NCBI GenBank assembly: GCA_031278535.1
Contig: JAITKH010000339.1
Coordinates: 1-7,485 of the forward strand
Source: Planctomycetota bacterium
GTDB lineage: Bacteria > Planctomycetota > SZUA-567
Reading direction: 5' to 3'
DNA: 7,485 bases
The notes beneath the pieces are model-generated. The model worked only from the letters and a program-made list of their open reading frames with translations. It was not told the origin of the DNA and did not search any database. Shown here in pieces: positions 1 to 6,071 of the stretch. The stretch's first letter is position 1. Each line of letters begins with the position of its first letter. The position numbers and the translations under genes are program-made.

Positions 1-240
1 GATGGTCGAGGGCAGGGCGTTGGGAACCCTGACGATGGCCGGAAGCGAGCGGCAGTCGGCGGCGCGCAGCAGATCGAGCGCCAGTTCCGGCCCCCCCGGT
101 CCGTGCTCGCAATCGATAAGCACGAAATCGAAGCCGGCCAGGCCGAACATTTCCACCACATTGGCGTCGTCAAGTTCGGCAAAGGGCCCGTACAGCGTTT
201 CCCCCGCCTTGAACCGGCGGCTGAGCACATCCGTCACCAT
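1..240 (-). CDS. HpcH/HpaI-family aldolase, N-terminal part (3' end outside window)
   Basis: Reading the minus strand from the ATG at 240-238 gives 80 uninterrupted codons that run off the left edge. The protein begins MVTDVLSRRFKAGE and contains GFDFVLIDCEHGP (residues 36-48) and AIVRVPNA (68-75). These are the first conserved blocks of the HpcH/HpaI class II pyruvate-dependent aldolases, TIM-barrel enzymes of the cytoplasm that split 2-keto-4-hydroxy acids into pyruvate and an aldehyde. By motif, D43, H46 and R71 match the family's Asp42/His45/Arg70 (catalytic His; Arg binds pyruvate). The metal-binding Glu and Asp lie in the missing part. A Shine-Dalgarno AGGGAG (complement of 247-252) sits six bases before the ATG and supports this start. 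The family includes heptenedioate, 2-keto-3-deoxy-glucarate and 2-keto-3-deoxy-rhamnonate aldolases. About a third of the protein is visible, so the substrate cannot be assigned. The family call is firm. Confidence 0.88.
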   Translation of the reverse strand, partial: MVTDVLSRRFKAGETLYGPFAELDDANVVEMFGLAGFDFVLIDCEHGPGGPELALDLLRAADCRSLPAIVRVPNALPSTI

Positions 241-412
241 TTTGATCTCCCTGAAAATGCCCCGAACAGAGCGAAAAAATTCCCGCGGAACTTCCCGAAA
301 ACCGCGAAAGTGCGGAACGCAAACCGGCAGCGCCGACGAACGGCGGTTCCCGGCGCCCCGCCGGCGTCGTGGCACAGGGAACGAAATTCGCGAACAAGCG
401 GGAACCGTGTCC

Positions 413-440
413 ATTCTCCGGCAATCGGCGCGGCTGTCAA
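413..440 (-). promoter_or_regulatory. Candidate sigma70-type promoter for the aldolase gene
   Basis: On the minus strand a perfect -35 box TTGACA (440-435) is followed, after 16 bases, by GAGAAT (418-413), which matches four of six positions of TATAAT. Transcription would start near 406, giving a leader of about 165 bases before the aldolase ATG. The -35 match is exact and the spacing acceptable, but the -10 is only moderate, and such pairs also occur by chance. Confidence 0.35.
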
Positions 441-569
441 GCGGTAAAAAACGGCGAAGCGGGGTATCCGCCCTCCGCCCGGCGGACCGGAAGAAAGGGA
501 AAGCCGCGTTGCCAACCGGGAAAACAGGGATGCCCTGGCGGGGATTCGGCGCCGCGTTGCCTTTTGGCC

Positions 570-598
570 TTGACTGGAGACGCGATTCGGCTTAGCAT
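570..598 (+). promoter_or_regulatory. Candidate sigma70-type promoter for the GH57/DUF3536 gene
   Basis: TTGACT (570-575, five of six consensus bases), a 17-base spacer, then TAGCAT (593-598, four of six). A start near 605 would leave a leader of about 70 bases before the ATG at 675. Spacing is ideal and the position is sensible, but the -10 is weak and no other evidence supports it. Confidence 0.38.
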
Positions 599-674
599 TG
601 TCGCCGTTCCATCCGCTTTTCCCATCCGGGGGCAAAACGGCGCGGCGTACTGCCGGCGAACAAAGGGGCGGAAC

Positions 675-3335
675 ATGGCGGGATCGGAGCGCTGCCTCCT
701 GATTCATGGGCATTTTTACCAGCCGCCGCGCGAAAATCCCTGGACCGGCCGCATCGAACGCCAGCCTTCCGCCGCCCCCTGGGACGACTGGAACCGGCGC
801 ATCGCCGACGAATGCTATCTGCCGATGGCCAGGGGCAGGTTGCGGGACGAGGCGGGGCGGGTGGTTGACCTGTACAACAATTACGCCCGCACCTCCTTCA
901 ATTTCGGCCCCACATTGATCTCGTGGCTGGCGGAACGGCATCCCGGCCTCGTCAGGCATCTTCGGGACGCGGCCGGCATTGATCGCGATTTCGCGTTGGC
1001 CCAGGCATACAGCCACATGATTCTTCCCCTGGCCGACATCCGCGATCGCCACACCCAAATCGCCTGGGGGCTGGAGGAATTCCGCGGCCGTTTCGGCTTT
1101 TTCCCCGAAGGCATGTGGCTGCCTGAATGCGCCGTCGATCCGGAAACCGTCCGGGCGCTGATCGATCACGGCCTCAGGTTCGTCATTCTGTCGCCACACC
1201 AGGCGTCGAAGGCGCGCCCGTTCGGGGAATCGGCCTGGCGCGAAGCCTCCATGGGCTCGATTGACAGCCGCCGCGCCTACCGCCTGTTCGAGATCGACGG
1301 CGGCGGCCGCACCCATTTTGAACGCTTTCTCGACGTCATCTTCTATACCCCCGGCCTTAACCTCAAGGTAAGCTTCGACCACATCCTCTCCCGGCCGGAG
1401 GATTTGGCGCGGGAGCTTTCCGCAGTCTTCGATTCGAATTGTGCCGAAGCGCAACTGGCATCCATCGTCACCGACGGCGAAATTTACGGCCATCACGAGA
1501 AAAACGGCGCCGACGCCCTGGCGCGGCTTTTCCGGGAGATCCTCCCCGCCGCCGGCGTCCGGGTGGTCTCGGCCGGCGGGTTCATCAGGGAGCATCCTCC
1601 CGCCTGGGAGGTGAGGCTGTGGAACGGCGAGGACGGGAGGGGATCGTCCTGGAGTTGCGAACATGGGGTGGGAAGATGGTTCCGCGACTGCGGTTGCCGC
1701 CCTCTCGCGCCCGCCGGCTGGACCCAGGCCTGGCGCGGGCCGCTCCGGGACGCCTTCGACGCCGTCAGGCGCCGGGCGCGGGAAACGGCGAGGCGCGAAC
1801 TCGGCCCCCTGCTCCTGGACGTCGACGACGCCGTAAACGATTATATCCGGGTGATCCTCGATCCGTCGCCGGCCGGACGGGCCGCGTTTCTCTGCCGCCA
1901 CGTCCAGGGCAACCTCGCTCCCGAGGCAATCGCCGCGATTTGGCGCCTTCTCGAGGCGCTTCGGAACGCCATGCTCATGTACACCTCGTGCGGCTGGTTT
2001 TTCGACGAGGTATCGGGGCTGGAACCGGTACAGAACATGCGCTACGCCCTGCGCGCCTCCGAACTGCTCCAGCCCCGGAACCGGGAAGAGCCGGAGGAAA
2101 CGCTCGCGGCCGGCCTGTCCCGGGCCCGATCCAATGTGCCGCGTTTCGGCGACGGCGGCCGGGCCTTTCTGGAATTGGCCGTTCCGACCCGGTACAGCGA
2201 TCGGGAAATCGTCGCCGGCATGGCGGTCTCGCTCGCCTGCGGGTTTCCAATCGACCATTCCCCCTGGAAAGTGGCGCGCCATCCGCCAATCGAATGGATT
2301 GGCAAAACGGCCGCCGGCTCTCTTGTCGCCCTCGACGAAACCCTGGATCGCTTCCTTTCCGCCTCCTGGCGGCTGCGGCTGGACGGCGGGAACGGGGCGG
2401 CGGTGGAATTTTCCCGTTTCGAGGAAATCCCGGGCGATCCCTTCCGCGACGAAAACGCCCCGGTCCGGATTCCCGCCTTTGGGCCGGCCGCGGAATGGGA
2501 GTGGGGGGCGGCCGGGCGGGTTGAGCATTCCCGCCTGCCGGCGGCGGTGCGCGACATGCTCTATCGCCGGGCGGCTGGAATGGAGGAAAGGGAACTCCTG
2601 GACAGGACGGCGGAATTGGGCGGGCTGATCCTGCCATTCCTTGACCGCGCCCGCGAACATCTCGCGGCGGCCCCGGCCGGATTGGAGGCGGTCGCCCTCG
2701 CCGGCCTGGAGCGGCGGGCTGAAGGCATTGTGAACGCCGCCCTGCGGGATATGGAATTTACCCGCGAAGCCGCCGATTCCCTCCGAAAAATCTTCGATCG
2801 GATTCGGGCGTTGTGGCTTGTCCCGGACACGGCGGCCCATTCGCGCCGCCTCTCCCGCGCCGCCAGGGAAACGCTTGCCTGGATGCACCGGCTGGCCGTT
2901 CCCGGCTGGCCCGCCTCCCTGACGCCGCGTACGCTTCCGGATGGCCGGCGGTGGCTGGCCCCGATCGCGGAGGCGAACCTTCCCTCCGCCTGTCCGGAGG
3001 CCGACGATTTTTCCCAATCGCTCGGCCTGGGGTTGGCCGCCCTTCGGGATCGGCTGCCGGCGGATGGCGGCGGGACGGGCTTGCGCTCCCTTTCTTTCCT
3101 GCCTCTGCCGGAAATCCTTTCCTTCATCGCCGGAGCCGGACTGGAGCCGGATGGACTTGCGCTCCTCCAGGCCGAATTCTGGGATTTTCTGGACGCTCCC
3201 CTAAAAATCCTGGTCGGCGGAACGGATGCCTGGCCGGCGGACAAGGCGGGCGGACGCCTGCGGCAAGTCGGAGCCGCCCTCGGCTTCGCGCCGGCGGCGG
3301 TGGAACGCCGGCTCCTGGCGGCGTCGGAACGGTAA
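675..3335 (+). CDS. GH57-like glycosidase with DUF3536 domain (COG1449 type), 886 aa
   Basis: The product resembles the GH57 subfamily with a DUF3536 domain, often labelled alpha-amylase/alpha-mannosidase. N-terminal catalytic region: IHGHFYQPPRENPW (residues 10-23), NNYARTSFNFGPT (68-80), PEGMWLPECAVD (144-155), SPHQA (173-177), TDGEIYGHHE (266-275) and WSCEHGVGRW (326-335). By comparison with GH57 motifs, E151 would be the nucleophile and D267 the acid/base. TSCGWFFDEVSGLE (437-450) belongs to the DUF3536 part; the rest of the C-terminus is less recognisable. No signal peptide or membrane segment is seen, so it is probably cytoplasmic and may act on storage or other alpha-glucans. The ATG at 675 is chosen because HGHFYQPP lies at the extreme N-terminus in this family and AAAGGGG (662-668) precedes it; the frame is open back to 369, but the extra residues look non-coding. 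Exact activity is unknown. It runs convergently into the gntR gene, with no partner enzyme beside it. Confidence 0.87.
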   Translation: MAGSERCLLIHGHFYQPPRENPWTGRIERQPSAAPWDDWNRRIADECYLPMARGRLRDEAGRVVDLYNNYARTSFNFGPTLISWLAERHPGLVRHLRDAAGIDRDFALAQAYSHMILPLADIRDRHTQIAWGLEEFRGRFGFFPEGMWLPECAVDPETVRALIDHGLRFVILSPHQASKARPFGESAWREASMGSIDSRRAYRLFEIDGGGRTHFERFLDVIFYTPGLNLKVSFDHILSRPEDLARELSAVFDSNCAEAQLASIVTDGEIYGHHEKNGADALARLFREILPAAGVRVVSAGGFIREHPPAWEVRLWNGEDGRGSSWSCEHGVGRWFRDCGCRPLAPAGWTQAWRGPLRDAFDAVRRRARETARRELGPLLLDVDDAVNDYIRVILDPSPAGRAAFLCRHVQGNLAPEAIAAIWRLLEALRNAMLMYTSCGWFFDEVSGLEPVQNMRYALRASELLQPRNREEPEETLAAGLSRARSNVPRFGDGGRAFLELAVPTRYSDREIVAGMAVSLACGFPIDHSPWKVARHPPIEWIGKTAAGSLVALDETLDRFLSASWRLRLDGGNGAAVEFSRFEEIPGDPFRDENAPVRIPAFGPAAEWEWGAAGRVEHSRLPAAVRDMLYRRAAGMEERELLDRTAELGGLILPFLDRAREHLAAAPAGLEAVALAGLERRAEGIVNAALRDMEFTREAADSLRKIFDRIRALWLVPDTAAHSRRLSRAARETLAWMHRLAVPGWPASLTPRTLPDGRRWLAPIAEANLPSACPEADDFSQSLGLGLAALRDRLPADGGGTGLRSLSFLPLPEILSFIAGAGLEPDGLALLQAEFWDFLDAPLKILVGGTDAWPADKAGGRLRQVGAALGFAPAAVERRLLAASER

Positions 3336-3347
3336 GGACAGGGCTTG

Positions 3348-4145
3348 TCAGGCTGGAAGCCCCGTTTCCCGATCCGGAGCGGCAGGCGATATTCTTCCGG
3401 GTTTCCGCGCTGAAACGATCGGGGAGGTTTCCCGGATCAGCTCTTTCCGCATGGTTTGCATCTGACCATGGGCCAATCGGAAGGCCAGCCCGGAATCGCG
3501 GGCCTGGATGGCCCGGAAAAGCGCCTGGTGCGTGTCGTGGAACCGCAGCTTTTGCTCCCGGCGGCGGTATAGGCCGGTGGTATAGTTTTCAATGACGGTG
3601 TTGTTGACTATGGGGCTGAGGCGTTGGAACACCGTGTTTTGGGTCATGGCGTACAACAGGGAATGGAATTTTGCGTCGAGGCCGGCAAAGCGATCCAGCA
3701 CCCGGTCCCGGTCGTTTTCCCCGGCGGCGGAATACTCTTCTTCCAGCGCCTCCATGGCGGCGACGATCCGGCCCATTTCCGCCAGCTGGGTCCGGGTGGC
3801 CCTCTCGGCCGCCAGGCGGCTGGCGCAGGGTTCAAGGAGCAGCCGGTATTCGCAAAGGTGCTTGAGCAGCGTTCCTTCCGGAACGAATTCAAGGCCCAGG
3901 GGATCGTCGGCCAGCCCCGGAGTATTGACGACGAATGTCCCCCGCCCGCGCTCGATCCGGAGGACGTTTTTGGAAACCAGGATTTTCACCGCTTCGCGGA
4001 TGGTGGTGCGGCTGACCTTCAACTGTTCGGCCAGCAATTGCTCGTTGGGCAACTGTTCGTTCACCCGCCAGCCGCCCTTGATGATTTTCAGCTTCAGTTT
4101 GTTGGCGATTCCGTGCGAAAGCAGTGTAACGCCGCTGCCGGCCAT
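3348..4145 (-). CDS. GntR-family transcriptional regulator, FadR/FCD subfamily, 265 aa
   Basis: Residues about 12-73 form the GntR winged helix-turn-helix: EQLPNEQLLAEQLKVSRTTI (30-49), then REAVKILVSKNVL and the wing RIERGRGTFVV (63-73). Residues about 90-240 match the all-helical FCD effector domain, with the expected metal-ligand pattern D157, H161 (DAKFH), H206 (HQALFRAI) and H226. FCD proteins usually bind a carboxylate ligand near that metal and then release DNA. The start at 4145 is supported by GGGGAGGG (complement of 4151-4158), five bases upstream. The gene is divergent from dctPQM, and a palindrome over the dctP start is its likely operator, so it is most simply the local repressor of the transporter. 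The last 25 or so residues (arginine- and proline-rich) extend beyond the FCD domain and look like a disordered tail. Family call firm; target and ligand inferred. Confidence 0.93.
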   Translation of the reverse strand: MAGSGVTLLSHGIANKLKLKIIKGGWRVNEQLPNEQLLAEQLKVSRTTIREAVKILVSKNVLRIERGRGTFVVNTPGLADDPLGLEFVPEGTLLKHLCEYRLLLEPCASRLAAERATRTQLAEMGRIVAAMEALEEEYSAAGENDRDRVLDRFAGLDAKFHSLLYAMTQNTVFQRLSPIVNNTVIENYTTGLYRRREQKLRFHDTHQALFRAIQARDSGLAFRLAHGQMQTMRKELIRETSPIVSARKPGRISPAAPDRETGLPA

Positions 4146-4183
4146 CTAGGCCCTCCCCATCCCGGCCGCGCCGGGCGCTCCGT

Positions 4184-4212
4184 ATGGTATGCGCCGCTCC
4201 GTTCTTTTTCAA
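4184..4212 (-). promoter_or_regulatory. Candidate promoter of the gntR-type gene
   Basis: On the minus strand TTGAAA (4212-4207; five of six) is followed by a 17-base spacer and TACCAT (4189-4184; four of six). Transcription would begin near 4177, about 32 bases before the regulator's ATG. It lies about 100 bp away from the palindromic operator, so the regulator need not repress its own promoter through that site. Confidence 0.5.
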
Positions 4213-4260
4213 GCCCTTTCCCTTGCCGCGCCAAACGGCGCCGATTTCGGCCGGCCAGGT

Positions 4261-4307
4261 AAAAAAAAACAAAAAAAAATTGACGCGGCGTTTTCGGCCG
4301 GTATCAT
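4261..4307 (+). promoter_or_regulatory. Promoter of the dctPQM operon with A-tract UP element
   Basis: TTGACG (4280-4285; five of six) and TATCAT (4302-4307; five of six) are separated by 16 bases, giving a predicted start near 4314. Immediately upstream are two runs of nine A separated by a single C (4261-4269 and 4271-4279), placed about -53 to -35, where an UP element contacts the RNA polymerase alpha subunit. In GC-rich surroundings such A-tracts are conspicuous. This is the best-formed promoter in the window. Confidence 0.72.
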
Positions 4308-4311
4308 TACA

Positions 4312-4332
4312 ATATGACGTCATACGTCATAT
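4312..4332 (+). promoter_or_regulatory. Palindromic operator over the dctP transcription start, probable GntR-family site
   Basis: Arms ATATGACG (4312-4319) and CGTCATAT (4325-4332) are perfect inverted repeats around the 5-base centre TCATA. A second perfect palindrome, TATGACGTCATA (4313-4324), is nested in the left part, and ACGTCAT occurs twice in tandem (4317-4323 and 4324-4330). The site begins five bases after the -10 box and covers the predicted start, the position expected for a repressor that blocks RNA polymerase. Size and symmetry suit a dimeric winged-helix protein, and the divergent GntR-type gene is the obvious candidate. Binding itself is inferred. Confidence 0.7.
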
Positions 4333-4365
4333 GTCAAGGAAATCTTTTTTCAGGGAGGGCTAACA

Positions 4366-5382
4366 ATGAGACTTGGCGCCAAAACCGTCTTTTTGCTGCT
4401 GGCCGCGCTGGCGGCGGCAACCCTGGCCGGGCGGAGTTCCGCCGCCGGAGAAAAGAGTTTCAGGCTGAGCTGGGCTCCCGCCTGGGATTTGGAGCATGGC
4501 CTGACCCAGGCCGGCATCCAGGCCAACGAAAGGATCAAGGAGCTTTCGGGGGGAAAAATCTCCTTCGTCTTCTTTCCCGGCGGCCAGCTCGGCAACGAAC
4601 GCGAGGTCTTCGAGTCGGTGCAGCTCGGAACCATCGACCTGGCCTTCATGTCCAGTCCGGTGATTTCCGGCTTTTCCGACGTCCTGGACGGCTTCGATAC
4701 GCCGTATCTCTGCGACAACGACATGGATCTTTACAAGGAAATCGTCAATTCCGGCATCGGCGACACCATGTTCAAGAAGTTGGAGGAGGAGACGGGGGTA
4801 ATCGGGCTCTCCTACTTGATCAACCCCGGCCGCGATTTCTACCTGAACACCCGGTTTGAGACCCTGGCCGACGCCAGGGGGGTGAAACTCCGCTCCATGG
4901 AATCGCCTATCCACCTGGCGACGTACCGGGCGCTCGGATTCAATCCCACCCCCATGGCCTACGGGGAAATCTACCAGGCCATGAAAAACGGAACCATCGA
5001 CGGCTTCGAGGACGTTTCGGTGTCGGTACGGGCCCAGAAGAATTACGAAGTGGCCAAGCAGGTGGTCATTTCCGGCCACATGACCGCCGCTCCCGTGTTC
5101 ATCGCCAGCCGCCGGGCATGGAACACCCTGACCGATCAGGAAAAAGCCTGGATGCGGGAGGCGGGACTGGCGGCCCAGGAAGGGACCCGGGTAACCTACC
5201 AGGAACAGACGCCCCTCACCATCGAATTCATGCGCAATTACGGCCTGGCCATCAGCCGGATCGAAATGACCGAGGCCAAGAAGCTGGTCCAGCCGGTGAT
5301 GGATGAATTCTGCGCCAGGAGCGCCAACGTCAAGATGGTGGTCGATTACTTCAACGACTATCGCGCCAAACACGGCAAATAG
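4366..5382 (+). CDS. dctP: TRAP transporter periplasmic substrate-binding protein (DctP family), 338 aa
   Basis: This is the extracytoplasmic solute receptor of a tripartite ATP-independent periplasmic transporter. It starts with a Sec signal peptide: basic MRLGAK, a hydrophobic core to about residue 21, and likely cleavage after SSAA (residue 27). The mature protein has GGQLGNEREVFESVQLGTID (72-91), NPGRDFY (153-159), GVKLRSMESP (172-181) and YGEIYQAMKNGTIDGFE (199-215), all in typical DctP positions; R176 in the KLR motif is the family arginine that holds the ligand's carboxylate. The length is normal. The start is fixed by GGGAGGG (4353-4359), six bases before ATG, and by the signal peptide. 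It is the first gene of the operon, behind the operator-controlled promoter and before a strong stem-loop, an arrangement that would favour more binding protein than membrane subunits. Ligand unknown: C4-dicarboxylates, sugar acids and keto acids are all possible. Confidence 0.95.
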   Translation: MRLGAKTVFLLLAALAAATLAGRSSAAGEKSFRLSWAPAWDLEHGLTQAGIQANERIKELSGGKISFVFFPGGQLGNEREVFESVQLGTIDLAFMSSPVISGFSDVLDGFDTPYLCDNDMDLYKEIVNSGIGDTMFKKLEEETGVIGLSYLINPGRDFYLNTRFETLADARGVKLRSMESPIHLATYRALGFNPTPMAYGEIYQAMKNGTIDGFEDVSVSVRAQKNYEVAKQVVISGHMTAAPVFIASRRAWNTLTDQEKAWMREAGLAAQEGTRVTYQEQTPLTIEFMRNYGLAISRIEMTEAKKLVQPVMDEFCARSANVKMVVDYFNDYRAKHGK

Positions 5383-5397
5383 GGGATGGGCATCGGA

Positions 5398-5445
5398 CTC
5401 CGGCTCCCGGAACCCGGAAAATGGAAGCGGGTCCGGGAGCCGGGG
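5398..5445 (+). promoter_or_regulatory. Strong intercistronic stem-loop between dctP and dctQ
   Basis: Bases 5398-5416 pair with 5428-5445 to form about 18 base pairs (nearly all G-C, one G-U, one bulged A at 5412) around an 11-base loop (5417-5427). It begins 15 bases after the dctP stop. No T-run follows, so it does not look like an ordinary intrinsic terminator. In binding-protein transporter operons such hairpins commonly protect the upstream message from 3' decay or partly stop transcription, raising the binding protein over the membrane subunits. Which of these applies here is inference. A smaller hairpin follows (GATGC 5485-5489 / GCATC 5496-5500). Confidence 0.65.
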
Positions 5446-5531
5446 CGGATGGAAAGAGGATGCCAACGAGGTGCCGGCTCACCGGATGCGGCGAGGCATC
5501 GCCCGGATTCGGGTGACAAGGAGAGGGCGGC

Positions 5532-6071
5532 ATGAAAATGCTCATGCGCCGGCTTGACGCGTTCAACCGGATTTCCACCACGGCGGCGCGATGGGTGGCG
5601 GATATTTGCGTGGCGGCGATGATTGTCATCGTTTTCTGCGGAGTGGTCTGGCGGTATGTTCTCCGGGACCCCCTGTCCTGGGTGGACGAGATGGCGGCCC
5701 TGCTCCTGGTGGTCATTTCCTTTCTCGGGTGCCATCTCGCCATGCACAAGAACAAACTGGCCCGCATCGATTTGTTGATTTCCAAATTCAGGGGCCGGGC
5801 CCGGACCGTGGCCTTCGTGATATCGGAATGCCTGAGCCTGGTCATGGTGGGGGTTGTCATTTATTACGGCACCAAGCTCTTTTTCCTCCCCACATCCCTC
5901 CGGCAGAGGACTTCGGGGATGTACATTCCGCTATGGATTTTCTACGGGCTGATTCCCCTGACCTTTGTCGGCAACGCCATCCTGACCGTCACGCATATCC
6001 TGCATTATCTCTGCGACGACGAGGAGAAAATCGATCGGGAGCTTGCGGAAAGGGAGAATATCGCCCTATGA
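5532..6071 (+). CDS. dctQ: TRAP transporter small membrane subunit (DctQ family), 179 aa
   Basis: A small integral membrane protein with four hydrophobic segments at about residues 19-43, 53-71, 92-112 and 130-155, the DctQ layout. WRYVLRDPLSWVDEMAALLL (40-59) is the hallmark region (W-R-Y-V, then a short polar loop and W-x-D/E-E), and HKNKLARID (72-80) matches the conserved G/H-x-x-x-H-I/R-x-x-D stretch after helix 2. The length is typical. In TRAP systems this subunit partners the large DctM protein in the inner membrane and helps dock the loaded DctP. The ATG at 5532 has AAGGAG (5518-5523) eight bases upstream; M3 and M5 are possible but less well placed. The 149-bp gap from dctP holds the stem-loop, and the 3' end overlaps dctM by four bases, implying translational coupling. 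Confidence 0.93.
   Translation: MKMLMRRLDAFNRISTTAARWVADICVAAMIVIVFCGVVWRYVLRDPLSWVDEMAALLLVVISFLGCHLAMHKNKLARIDLLISKFRGRARTVAFVISECLSLVMVGVVIYYGTKLFFLPTSLRQRTSGMYIPLWIFYGLIPLTFVGNAILTVTHILHYLCDDEEKIDRELAERENIAL

Larger units (their letters stand above)
241..674. other. Divergent intergenic spacer, no gene seen
   Basis: This 434-bp gap separates the start codons of the aldolase (leftward) and the GH57/DUF3536 gene (rightward). Small ORFs cross it, but none has a recognisable protein motif and their composition looks like chance reading of GC-rich DNA. It holds one candidate promoter for each direction (listed separately), the Shine-Dalgarno sequences of both genes at its ends, and a small GC hairpin (TCCGCC 467-472 / GGCGGA 481-486) that may be chance. 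I found no copy of the TATGACGTCATA motif seen before dctP, no tRNA and no clear riboswitch fold. Confidence 0.6.

Noticed and set aside
369..674. An in-frame upstream extension of the GH57/DUF3536 gene adding 102 residues
   Set aside because: The family's HGHFYQPP motif normally lies at the extreme N-terminus. The added residues are low-complexity basic sequence with no motif, and a Shine-Dalgarno precedes the ATG at 675.
1439..2524. A 361-codon plus-strand frame inside the GH57/DUF3536 gene
   Set aside because: It is an out-of-frame reading of a gene that is intact and motif-rich in its own frame. It is Arg/Gly/Pro-rich with no motif, so there is no evidence of frameshift or overlapping coding.
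234..3017. A 927-codon open frame on the minus strand
   Set aside because: It lies antisense to the GH57/DUF3536 gene, shows no family motif, is dominated by Gly/Arg/Pro/Ala runs, and overlaps the aldolase start. It is a by-product of GC-rich third codon positions.
5485..5513. Small hairpins GATGC/GCATC and CCCG/CGGG just before dctQ
   Set aside because: Stems of only four to five pairs in GC-rich DNA are expected by chance; noted only beside the much stronger stem-loop upstream.
5591..6067. An upstream in-frame extension of dctM inside dctQ
   Set aside because: The extension is the shifted-frame shadow of dctQ. The ATGA overlap with the dctQ stop and a clear DctM N-terminus at 6068 define the start.
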